64,000 nt of DNA, from contig JAFLBX010000001.1 of assembly GCA_017303675.1 (NCBI GenBank), positions 1,003,970 to 1,067,969 of the forward strand. The letters are read 5' to 3'. Source of the stretch: Ignavibacteria bacterium (GTDB lineage Bacteria; Bacteroidota; Ignavibacteria; Tepidaquicellales; OLB5). The notes under the pieces were generated by a model, which ran no database searches, had not been told where the DNA came from, and was given only the letters and a program-made list of their open reading frames with translations. Made by a program: the position numbers and the translations under genes. Shown here piece by piece: positions 57,371-64,000 of this stretch. Positions within the stretch are counted from its first letter, which is position 1. Each line of letters begins with the position of its first letter.

Positions 57371-58357
57371 ATGGCTAAAGTATTTGTAACAGGCGGCACC
57401 GGGTTCATCGGGTCACACCTTATAGATGAATTACTTAAAAAGAATTATGAAGTTAAGGCATTGATCAGGAAATCTAGCAGCACCAAATGGCTGAAAGATA
57501 AACCAATTGAATTCATCGAAGGCGATCTTTTTACCGATGATGTACTTAAAAAAGCTTTAAGTGATGTTGACTACGTTTATCACGTTGGCGGCGTTACTTT
57601 TGCTAAGAAAAAAGAGGAGTTTTACCGCGGTAATGTTGATGCGACCAAAAGCCTGCTTGAGGCCACTTTAAAATATAACCCCGGAATAAAAAAATTCGTG
57701 CATGTAAGCTCACAGGCTGCTGTGGGACCCTCGTTTGACGGCAAGCCTATTGATGAGATGCGCGATTACTTTCCACTAACAACCTACGGCAGGTCAAAGG
57801 TTGAAGCTGAAAAAGTTGTAATGAGCTTTTTTGATAAATTTAACTGTACAATTGTAAGGCCTCCGGCCGTTTACGGCCCGCGAGACTACGCGATATATGA
57901 ATATTTTAAATCAATGAGCCGCGGCCTGCAGCCTATGATAGGTTTTGATAACAAGCTTGTAAGCCTTATACACGGCGTTGATCTTGTTAAGGGCTTCATT
58001 TTAGCAGGCGAAAAAGAGATATCTTCATCAAGCATTTATTTTATATCCAGTGAAGAATATTACAACTGGCGTGATGTCGGAGAAATAACAAAAAAACTGC
58101 TGGGAAGAAGAACTGTAAGGCTTACTATTCCGCATTTTGCCGTCAGAACCACAGCTTTCTTTTCCCAGGTATTTGGTTTCTTTTCACCTAAACCTGTAGT
58201 GCTGAATATCGAAAAATCCAGGGAGTTGACCCAGCGTTACTGGATCTGCTCAATAGAAAAAGCCAAGCGCGAGCTTGGCTTTAAAGAATCATTTACGCTC
58301 GAAGCCGGATTTAAAGATACTATTGACTGGTACAGAAAAGAAGGATGGATAAAGTAG
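57371..58357 (+). CDS. NAD-dependent epimerase/dehydratase (possible ceramide-pathway reductase)
   Basis: 328 residues, extended SDR family: NAD-binding GGTGFIG (8-14), the DxD turn EGDLF, and active-site YxxxK as YGRSK (Tyr139, Lys143) with Ser in VHVSSQAA. Substrate-binding residues do not identify a sugar. Known ceramide synthesis in bacteria uses an spt, an acyltransferase and an NAD-dependent epimerase-like reductase (CerR). A location across the RAYT remnant from an spt-like gene makes this a possible reductase of 3-ketosphinganine or its acylated form. A sugar epimerase is the alternative. Evidence for the specific role is contextual only. Confidence 0.75.
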   Translation: MAKVFVTGGTGFIGSHLIDELLKKNYEVKALIRKSSSTKWLKDKPIEFIEGDLFTDDVLKKALSDVDYVYHVGGVTFAKKKEEFYRGNVDATKSLLEATLKYNPGIKKFVHVSSQAAVGPSFDGKPIDEMRDYFPLTTYGRSKVEAEKVVMSFFDKFNCTIVRPPAVYGPRDYAIYEYFKSMSRGLQPMIGFDNKLVSLIHGVDLVKGFILAGEKEISSSSIYFISSEEYYNWRDVGEITKKLLGRRTVRLTIPHFAVRTTAFFSQVFGFFSPKPVVLNIEKSRELTQRYWICSIEKAKRELGFKESFTLEAGFKDTIDWYRKEGWIK

Positions 58358-58620
58358 AAGATTCTTAAAAGTGTGCAGTATATTGTTATAGATGAAAACA
58401 CTATCTATGTTAGGAAAACAGAAATATTGTCGTGGCTAACGGTTGTTAGGGCTTGTTAGGCATTTATCGTTAAATATGTAATAATTTTTGATTTAAATTG
58501 AAAGATTATTTATTGATTTTACCCTGCTATACTGCCTTTTCAATTGACTAAAAAGCAATTTTTAGCTATTTTTGTGGTTTGTAACAATTCCGCTAAACAA
58601 TTTAATAAAAAGGTTATATA
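58358..58620. other. Spacer before rplY
   Basis: 263 nt, AT-rich, no gene seen. The second half holds the rplY promoter (58544-58574). The first 100 nt show no repeat or structure that I can support. Confidence 0.5.
58544..58574 (+). promoter_or_regulatory. FCB-type promoter of rplY
   Basis: TTG (58544-58546) and TATTTTTG (58567-58574) are 20 nt apart, 46 nt before the rplY start. Likely drives rplY-pth and perhaps hppA. Confidence 0.7.
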
Positions 58621-59274
58621 ATGGCTACAGTGAATTTATCTGCTCAGAAAAGAGAAGACCTGGGCAACTCAACTACTAAGAATGCAAGGAAAAAGGGTTT
58701 TATTCCCGGTGTATTTTATTTTAAGAATTCACCCGCAGTTGCAATCAGCGTAAAAGATACTGCTTTAAATCCTTTCGTTTATACATCGGAAGTTAGAATT
58801 ATAAATCTTCAGATAGAAGGTTCTGAAAAAGCGCAGAACTGTATTTTAAAAGATATCCAGTTCGATCCGGTAAGCGATAAGCCGATCCATTTTGATCTCC
58901 TTGGAATTTCTGAAAATGAAACTATCAAAGTTGAAGTTCCAATAAAGCTTGTTGGCGCGCCTATTGGCGTAAGAGACGGCGGAATTATTCAGCATGTGCT
59001 GCATTCACTTGAAGTAGAATGTTTGCCCGCAAACATTCCCGCTCACATTGATGTTGAGATCGGTGCATTGGCTATAGGCGACGCAATACATATCGGTGAT
59101 CTGAAAATTGAAAGCGTTGAAATTCACGGTAACCCCACTTCAACAATTGTTGCGGTTGTTCCGCCTGCAGTTGAAAAAGTTGAAGGCGCTGCTGCAGAAG
59201 GTGAAACTGCTGCTGCTGAACCGGAAGTTATTGCTAAAGGCAAGAAAGACGAAGAAGAAGGCGACAAGAAGTAA
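58621..59274 (+). CDS. rplY: 50S ribosomal protein L25/TL5 (long form)
   Basis: 217 residues, the CTC/TL5 two-domain form. The 5S rRNA-binding N-terminal domain reads VNLSAQKREDLGNSTTKNARKKGFIPGVFY. The C-terminal beta domain has ILKDIQFDPVSDKPIHFDLLGISENETIKVEVPIKLVGAPIGVRDGGIIQHVLHSLEVECLPANIPAHIDVEIGALAIGDAIHIGDLK. The tail is an Ala/Glu/Lys-rich extension. It binds 5S rRNA in the large subunit. Followed by pth, the usual partner. Confidence 0.95.
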   Translation: MATVNLSAQKREDLGNSTTKNARKKGFIPGVFYFKNSPAVAISVKDTALNPFVYTSEVRIINLQIEGSEKAQNCILKDIQFDPVSDKPIHFDLLGISENETIKVEVPIKLVGAPIGVRDGGIIQHVLHSLEVECLPANIPAHIDVEIGALAIGDAIHIGDLKIESVEIHGNPTSTIVAVVPPAVEKVEGAAAEGETAAAEPEVIAKGKKDEEEGDKK

Positions 59275-59374
59275 TTCTTCAATGTACAATGAGCAATTAA
59301 CAATGAACAATTGTTGTATTTTAGAAACGGTTTTCACTTTTGTTAATTGAAAATTGATAATTGGAAATTGAAAT

Positions 59375-60055
59375 TTGTATTTAATAGCAGGATTAGGAAA
59401 CCCGGGAGCCAGGTATCATAACACAAGGCACAATGCCGGGTTTTTTGTTATAGATAAATTAGCGGAGTTCTTTAAAATAGAATCTTTTGAGTTTGAAGAC
59501 AATTACCTTTATGCAGTAACTGATCATAAAGATGCAAACGGTGAGGCCAAACAGGTTGTTTTAATGAAACCTCTTACATATATGAACCTGAGCGGACAGG
59601 CTGTAAAGAATTTTTACCAAAAGTACGAAATTTCGAAAGAAAACATCCTTATTATTTATGATGATGTTAATATTGATCTGGGTGTGTTAAGGATGCGGCC
59701 GTCAGGTTCTGACGGCGGACAAAACGGGATAAAATCCGTTATGTATGAAATGGAAACAGATGAAATACCCCGGCTAAGGTTCGGTATCAGGTCGGGAGCT
59801 GAATTTGAATCCAGGCGCTTAGAAGAAGGATTTTCGCTGGCCGATTATGTTCTTTCAGGTTTTGAGGAAAATGAGCTCGAATTGCTTGATATTTCTGTTA
59901 ATGCGGCAAAAGATGCTGCTTTAAGCTTTGTTGAATCAGGTATTAAAGAAACCATGAACCGCTTCAACCGAAGCGTTACTGAGCAGAAAGGCTTACCTAA
60001 CGGGAATCCCGGTAAAAACGGAACTGAAACAAAAGGAGAAAATAATACAAACTAA
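59375..60055 (+). CDS. pth: Peptidyl-tRNA hydrolase
   Basis: 226 residues, TTG start directly before YLIAGLGNPGARYHNTRHNAGF, which contains the catalytic His19 and Asn residues. ILIIYDDVNIDLGVLRMRPSGSDGGQNGIKS and LRFGIRSG complete the family core; a polar tail of ~30 residues follows. It hydrolyses peptidyl-tRNA released by stalled ribosomes. Between rplY and the gene are near-repeats of AATTGAAA, AATTGATA and AATTGGAA, plus CAATGAGCAATTAACAATG. Confidence 0.94.
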   Translation: MYLIAGLGNPGARYHNTRHNAGFFVIDKLAEFFKIESFEFEDNYLYAVTDHKDANGEAKQVVLMKPLTYMNLSGQAVKNFYQKYEISKENILIIYDDVNIDLGVLRMRPSGSDGGQNGIKSVMYEMETDEIPRLRFGIRSGAEFESRRLEEGFSLADYVLSGFEENELELLDISVNAAKDAALSFVESGIKETMNRFNRSVTEQKGLPNGNPGKNGTETKGENNTN

Positions 60056-60063
60056 ATAACTAT

Positions 60064-62460
60064 ATGAAGAAAAACATAATACTAAGTACTTTGTTATTTC
60101 TGTTAAGCTCGGTCACAGCCTTCGCAAGCGAAGCCGATCTTAAGATCCCCGAATTAAGTGCATCACAGAATAACCTGCTTCTTATCGGTATCGCAGTCTG
60201 CGGTATCGGTCTTCTTTTCGGAATTATGCAGTTCCTGAAAGTAAAAAAGTTAAGAGCTCATCAAAGCATGCTTGATGTTGCCCAGATCATTTACGAAACA
60301 TGTAAAACATATTTAAGCCAGCAGGGTAAGTTCCTCGCTATTTTATTCGCATTTATAGCAGCATGTATAGCGTTTTATTTTGGTGTGCTTAACCATACCG
60401 GCGCCCTTGGCGTTGCTCTGATCTTAATGTGGACAGTTATCGGAATTCTTGGTTCTTACGGTGTTGCCAAGTTCGGAATCAGAATGAACACTCTTGCAAA
60501 CAGCCGTATGGCGTTTGCATCACTTGAAAGAAAACCTATAAAGCTTCTTAATATTCCACTAGATGCGGGTATGAGCATTGGTGTTATGCTTATCTGCGTT
60601 GAGCTTATTATGATGCTTATCATACTTCTGTTTGTACCCCGTGAATATGCCGGCGCAAGCTTTATCGGATTTGCTATCGGTGAATCACTCGGCGCATCTG
60701 CACTCAGAATCGCCGGCGGTATCTTTACTAAGATAGCTGATATCGGTTCTGACTTAATGAAAATTGTTTTCAAGATCAAAGAAGATGATCCGCGCAACCC
60801 CGGTGTTATTGCGGATTGTACCGGTGATAATGCAGGCGATTCAGTTGGACCCACGGCAGATGGTTTTGAAACATATGGTGTAACAGGCGTTGCACTTATC
60901 AGCTTTATAGTGCTTGCTATCCCCGATGTAATGTTCCAGACAGAATTATTAACATGGATCTTTGTGATGAGAATTCTTATGATCATCACTTCTATAGGCT
61001 CATTTTATATTAACGGTATCTGGGCTAAAGCCAAATACGGCAAAGATGAAGATATAGATTTTGAAAAACCCTTAACATCACTTGTATGGATCACTTCAAT
61101 TTTTTCAATCATAGTTACATTCGTTATCAGCAAAATAATGATCGGTCATTTGCCCGATAATTTATGGATGACCCTTTCAATTATTATCAGCTGCGGAACA
61201 CTTGGAGCTGCGCTTATTCCTGAATTTACAAAGATATTCACATCTCCAAAAAGCAAACATGTAAACGAAGTCGTTACCGCGTCCCGCGAAGGCGGCTCAT
61301 CACTCACAATATTATCCGGTTTGGTTGCGGGTAATTTTTCGGCATTCTGGACAGGAATGGTATTTTTTATACTGATGCTTATAGCATACTTTGCTTCGCT
61401 TTCAATTCCGGGGGCTATGATCCCGGCTTATGCATCAATTTTCGCGTTTGGCCTTGTAGCGTTTGGAATGCTTGGTATGGGTCCCGTTACAATTGCAGTA
61501 GATAGTTACGGTCCTGTAACGGATAATGCACAGTCAATTTATGAGCTTTCACTTATTGAATCTAAACCCGGAATTTCAGAAGAAATTCAGAGAGATTTCG
61601 GATTTAAACCGGATTTTGAGAAAGCTAAACATTACCTAGAAGCAAATGATGGCGCAGGCAATACATTTAAAGCTACAGCTAAGCCTGTGCTTATAGGTAC
61701 TGCAGTAGTTGGCGCTACAACAATGATATTTTCACTTATTCTTGTGATCAAAAATACTCTTGGCATTCAGCCGGAGGCAATATTAAGTATTCTTAATCCG
61801 TATTCCATTCTTGGATTTATCTGCGGAGGCGCAATTATATACTGGTTCACCGGTGCTTCAACACAGGCAGTTACAACAGGTGCATACAGGGCTGTTGAAT
61901 ACATCAAAAAGAACATCAATCTTGATGAAAATGCAAGCATGAGCGCATCCACTGAAAAATCAAAAGAAGTAGTTAAAATATGTACTCAATATGCCCAGAC
62001 AGGTATGTTCAATATATTTATCGCAATATTCTCATTTGCGCTTGCCTTCGCGTTCTTTTCAGCGCCGGGCAAAACAAATGAGCCGGTTTCCTTCTTCATC
62101 AGCTTCCTGATCTCAATCGCTGTATTCGGCCTGTTCCAGGCAATGTTCATGGCTAATGCCGGCGGCGCTTGGGATAATGCGAAGAAAGTTGTTGAAGTTG
62201 ACCTGAAAGAAAAGAACACTCCGCTTCACGATGCTACAGTAGTAGGTGATACAGTGGGTGATCCGTTCAAAGATACATCATCAGTTGCCTTGAACCCGAT
62301 CATTAAATTTACAACACTGTTCGGTCTCCTGGCTATGGAAATGGCTATTACTGAATCATTCAGAGCTACAGCTCCTTACGTTGGCGGATTATTCTTCCTC
62401 ATCGCTATATACTTCGTATGGCGTTCATTCTACAAGATGAGAATCACCGCAAAGGCATAA
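60064..62460 (+). CDS. hppA: Membrane-bound pyrophosphatase, K+-independent type
   Basis: 798 residues, with about 16 membrane helices and an N-terminal signal-like segment (MKKNIILSTLLFLLSSVTAFAS). Pyrophosphate-binding motif: KEDDPRNPGVIADCTGDNAGDSVGPTADGFETYG, and on the other side ATVVGDTVGDPFKDTSSVALNPIIKF. The GNTFKATAK segment has Lys536 where K+-dependent enzymes have Ala, which indicates the K+-independent, proton-pumping kind. It couples PPi hydrolysis to ion export across the inner membrane. 9 nt after pth. A strong terminator follows. Confidence 0.93.
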   Translation: MKKNIILSTLLFLLSSVTAFASEADLKIPELSASQNNLLLIGIAVCGIGLLFGIMQFLKVKKLRAHQSMLDVAQIIYETCKTYLSQQGKFLAILFAFIAACIAFYFGVLNHTGALGVALILMWTVIGILGSYGVAKFGIRMNTLANSRMAFASLERKPIKLLNIPLDAGMSIGVMLICVELIMMLIILLFVPREYAGASFIGFAIGESLGASALRIAGGIFTKIADIGSDLMKIVFKIKEDDPRNPGVIADCTGDNAGDSVGPTADGFETYGVTGVALISFIVLAIPDVMFQTELLTWIFVMRILMIITSIGSFYINGIWAKAKYGKDEDIDFEKPLTSLVWITSIFSIIVTFVISKIMIGHLPDNLWMTLSIIISCGTLGAALIPEFTKIFTSPKSKHVNEVVTASREGGSSLTILSGLVAGNFSAFWTGMVFFILMLIAYFASLSIPGAMIPAYASIFAFGLVAFGMLGMGPVTIAVDSYGPVTDNAQSIYELSLIESKPGISEEIQRDFGFKPDFEKAKHYLEANDGAGNTFKATAKPVLIGTAVVGATTMIFSLILVIKNTLGIQPEAILSILNPYSILGFICGGAIIYWFTGASTQAVTTGAYRAVEYIKKNINLDENASMSASTEKSKEVVKICTQYAQTGMFNIFIAIFSFALAFAFFSAPGKTNEPVSFFISFLISIAVFGLFQAMFMANAGGAWDNAKKVVEVDLKEKNTPLHDATVVGDTVGDPFKDTSSVALNPIIKFTTLFGLLAMEMAITESFRATAPYVGGLFFLIAIYFVWRSFYKMRITAKA

Positions 62461-62480
62461 ATTTCTGCAAATAAAAATTA

Positions 62481-62508
62481 AAAAGGCACTCGTTTGAGTG
62501 CCTTTTTT
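62481..62508 (+). terminator. Intrinsic terminator of hppA
   Basis: AAAAGGCACTC pairs with GAGTGCCTTTT across GTTT, then TT; T-rich on both strands, 20 nt after the hppA stop. Confidence 0.9.
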
Positions 62509-62590
62509 CGTTGTAAGCTTAATTCAGATTCCTTTAACTTGCTTTCATTCCGCGTCTCATCTTTAACATAGTTAGCAGGAAATGTTTCAG

Positions 62591-62950
62591 CTAACCGATT
62601 ATCATCTCTACATGGTGGCCTTCATCAGATTTAAAATCAAGTATCTTGCCGTCGTTTCCTGTTTCTATTGCATTTTTAAGTACCTTCAGGTCTATTTCTT
62701 TAACACCGTGAACTTTTACAGGAAGCTTTCCTGTTGCTCTCATTATTGCTTTTGCAAATTTGAGCGGGATCGAAAGATTAACTTTATTCTTTCCTTCTTT
62801 AAGAACATTTATTCTCAGGTTCTTATCTTTTGTTTCTGTTCTAACAGGTGTTCTTTCTTCCTTAACGGCATCAATCAGCGCAGATGCCTGATCAGAATTG
62901 ATTTTACCATCCTCAAGCAGTTTCAGTATGCGTTTAATATCGTCACTCAT
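62591..62950 (-). CDS. SHOCT-like/LiaX-type small protein
   Basis: 119 residues. The N-terminal ~30 (DDIKRILKLLEDGKINSDQASALIDAV) are a short helical module seen at the start of YvlB/LiaX-like proteins (SHOCT-like bind to phospholipid or partner). The C-terminal ~70 (LRINVLKEGKNKVNLSIPLKFAKAIMRATG) look like one beta/alpha domain common in the DUF2089-associated genes. It starts 11 nt after the DUF2089 gene, with which it is almost certainly co-transcribed. A membrane-stress or adaptor role is inferred at most. Confidence 0.7.
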   Translation of the reverse strand: MSDDIKRILKLLEDGKINSDQASALIDAVKEERTPVRTETKDKNLRINVLKEGKNKVNLSIPLKFAKAIMRATGKLPVKVHGVKEIDLKVLKNAIETGNDGKILDFKSDEGHHVEMIIG

Positions 62951-62961
62951 ATTTTTTTTGT

Positions 62962-63330
62962 TTATTTATTTTCATTAATTTTTTTCAAAGCCTCTTCCGG
63001 GGTAATTTCTCCGCGCTCAAGCAGGTCTATTACAGAAGGGGATTTTTCCGGCTTTTCAGCTTCAATATTATAGCCAAACGCTTTTATCAGGTCATTCAGT
63101 TTACCCTTTACTGTTGGATAAGATATCCCCATCTCTTTTTCCACATCTTTGATGCTCCCGCTGTTTTTAATAAAGATCTCTGCAAAAGCCAGTTGATCTT
63201 CACTTAGCCGGTCAAACTTAGAAAGGGAAAAATCATTTTCTATTACTGTTCCGCATGTATTGCAGCTTAACCGGGTTGCCTTCATTGCTGATGAACATAC
63301 CGGGCAGCTATTTATTAACTTATATGACAT
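62962..63330 (-). CDS. DUF2089 family protein with zinc ribbon and helix-turn-helix
   Basis: 122 residues. Zinc ribbon CPVCSSAM...LSCNTCGTVIEND (four Cys), then a helix-turn-helix-like region (LSEDQLAFAEIFIKNSGSIKDVEKEMGISYPTVKGKLNDLIKAFG), then a small SHOCT-like tail (VIDLLERGEITPEEALKKINEN). The DUF2089 family is predicted to bind DNA, and its C-terminal module is the same kind as in the neighbouring gene, so they may interact. Its own promoter has FCB form (63374-63344). Confidence 0.85.
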   Translation of the reverse strand: MSYKLINSCPVCSSAMKATRLSCNTCGTVIENDFSLSKFDRLSEDQLAFAEIFIKNSGSIKDVEKEMGISYPTVKGKLNDLIKAFGYNIEAEKPEKSPSVIDLLERGEITPEEALKKINENK

Positions 63331-63343
63331 TAACTATTTTTTT

Positions 63344-63374
63344 CAAAAATAAAACAAAGCTTCATAATAATCAA
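63344..63374 (-). promoter_or_regulatory. FCB-type promoter of the DUF2089 operon
   Basis: Minus-strand TTG (63374-63372) and TATTTTTG (63351-63344), 20 nt apart, 14 nt before the ATG at 63330. Confidence 0.65.
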
Positions 63375-63381
63375 GTATATT

Positions 63382-63445
63382 ATTAAGAATATTAATATTA
63401 TTGCAATTATATGTTATAAATATTAATTATATCATTAAGAATATT
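63382..63445. repeat. Direct repeat ATTAAGAATATT, two copies
   Basis: Copies at 63382-63393 and 63434-63445, 52 bp apart (about five helical turns), between the divergent promoters of the DUF2089 gene and the membrane protein gene. Could be a regulator site. Confidence 0.45.
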
Positions 63446-63488
63446 TAGTTATTTTGGATATTTTAATAAAATTCTATAATAATTCCGC

Positions 63489-63519
63489 TTGACAAATCAA
63501 TTTGTACGAAGTATATTTG
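63489..63519 (+). promoter_or_regulatory. FCB-type promoter of the last gene
   Basis: TTGACA (TTG 63489-63491) and TATATTTG (63512-63519) are 20 nt apart, 58 nt before the ATG at 63577. The best -33/-7 match in the window. Confidence 0.75.
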
Positions 63520-63576
63520 TAAAGTACTTTAAAAAATAAAGTAGATATTTATTAAATTTTATTAAATATTGTAAGA

Positions 63577-64000
63577 ATGGATACTAAACAGGCAGAACTT
63601 GAACTTACTGAGATAAAACGTATCATGGCTGATAGCCGGCGCATTATGGTTGATGATGGTATAGGTTTTATTCTATGGGGGACTTTGGTGGCTGCCGGTT
63701 TGATAGCAACATATTTATCAGTACTCGGATATATTCCCTGGAATATTACCAGTATTGCATGGTTTGCGCTTATTGGTACAGGATGGATAATTACCATATT
63801 ACAGTATAGAAATGAAGATAAAAAACGTAAAGCGGTTACCTTTGCCGGTAAAGTTGCAGGTGCTATTTGGGGTTCGGCAGGGTTTACAATGACTATTATT
63901 GGATTTATAGGTTCTGCAACAGGGCTGGTTAAAGGAATGGGAATTTCACCACTAATGGCTTGTGTACTTGCTGCAGCTTTTTTTGTTAGCGGTGTAATTT
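63577..64000 (+). CDS. Hypothetical membrane protein (C-terminus outside window)
   Basis: ATG 63577, 141 codons visible before the window ends. N-terminus MDTKQAELELTEIKRIMADS is polar and probably cytosolic and helical. Then RRIMVDDGIGFILWGTLVAAGLIATYLSV and WNITSIAWFALIGTGWIITIL form the first membrane helix pair, a basic loop follows (YRNEDKKRK) and FAGKVAGAIWGSAGFTMTIIGFIGS starts the next pair. This type of small multi-helix protein is common in Ignavibacteria and Bacteroidota and often adjoins a PadR or ArsR regulator gene; the region downstream is not visible. Function unknown. Confidence 0.75.
   Translation, partial: MDTKQAELELTEIKRIMADSRRIMVDDGIGFILWGTLVAAGLIATYLSVLGYIPWNITSIAWFALIGTGWIITILQYRNEDKKRKAVTFAGKVAGAIWGSAGFTMTIIGFIGSATGLVKGMGISPLMACVLAAAFFVSGVI

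Noticed and set aside
1-64000. tRNA genes
   Set aside because: No cloverleaf with a GTTCRA-type T-loop was found in any spacer.

Overview
This is a gene-dense chromosomal segment of an AT-rich bacterium from the Bacteroidota/Chlorobiota (FCB) group, most likely an Ignavibacteria-type organism. Three things point there. Six secreted proteins end in the type IX secretion (T9SS) sorting domain of the NYPNPFNP type, closing with KKMILVK. Recognisable promoters have the FCB form, TTG - 19 to 21 nt - TAnnTTTG. Many genes lack a strong Shine-Dalgarno sequence. Nothing looks like phage, plasmid or CRISPR. Mobile DNA is limited to one broken REP-associated transposase and several kinds of short dispersed palindromic repeats.

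Layout. 1-7.1 kb: a partial exonuclease/GIY-YIG nuclease, a TPMT-type methyltransferase, a DUF4258/DUF2283 toxin-antitoxin-like pair, and a tightly coupled minus-strand operon (WYL regulator, DoxX-like, DUF2071, membrane methyltransferase, small membrane protein, acidic protein). 7.3-14.4 kb: envelope proteins (Cys-rich membrane protein, a 970-residue GNDxY-repeat protein, DUF4349 lipoprotein, RDD protein), separated by 350-420 nt spacers full of dispersed repeats. About 14.6 kb: a promoter, a folded ~90-nt element and a U-tract that I read as an unannotated small RNA. 17.2-24 kb: a complete SUF iron-sulfur operon, sufBCDSE followed by a DUF59 (SufT-like) gene, a bacilliredoxin and an Rrf2 regulator. 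24-30.4 kb: a minus-strand block of secreted proteins (DUF1501, DUF1800, LamG/P-domain, choice-of-anchor J).

30.5-38.9 kb is the most unusual region. A module of about 3.4 kb is present twice in tandem. Each copy has a secreted YCF48/BNR-like protein, a small probable ribbon-helix-helix protein in front of it, and a divergent cytoplasmic protein of an unnamed family (N-terminal LKTFS...FEKFI.SP). The second copy carries an extra family member, and a fourth lies at 15.6 kb. In both modules the small gene has the same TAACTTTG promoter followed by GTGCAC hexamers spaced at about whole helical turns. This looks like a self-regulated switch.

40.4-50.7 kb: a plus-strand run with aspartase, alanine racemase, mannose-1-P guanylyltransferase, methylmalonyl-CoA epimerase, GT9 glycosyltransferase, MscS channel and O-antigen ligase-like genes. 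51.7-52.1 kb: RNase P RNA. 52.2-55.1 kb: RNase HI-like, zinc-ribbon coiled-coil, Nif3-fragment and CoA-binding proteins. 55.2-58.4 kb: a serine palmitoyltransferase-like enzyme and an NAD-dependent epimerase that could be a sphingolipid pair, separated by a RAYT pseudogene carrying its own REP sequence. 58.6-62.5 kb: rplY, pth and a K+-independent-type membrane pyrophosphatase. 62.6-64 kb: DUF2089 and its partner, then a partial membrane protein.

All calls are from reading the sequence. No homology search was run, so family names rest on motif recognition and unnamed families may already be described elsewhere.
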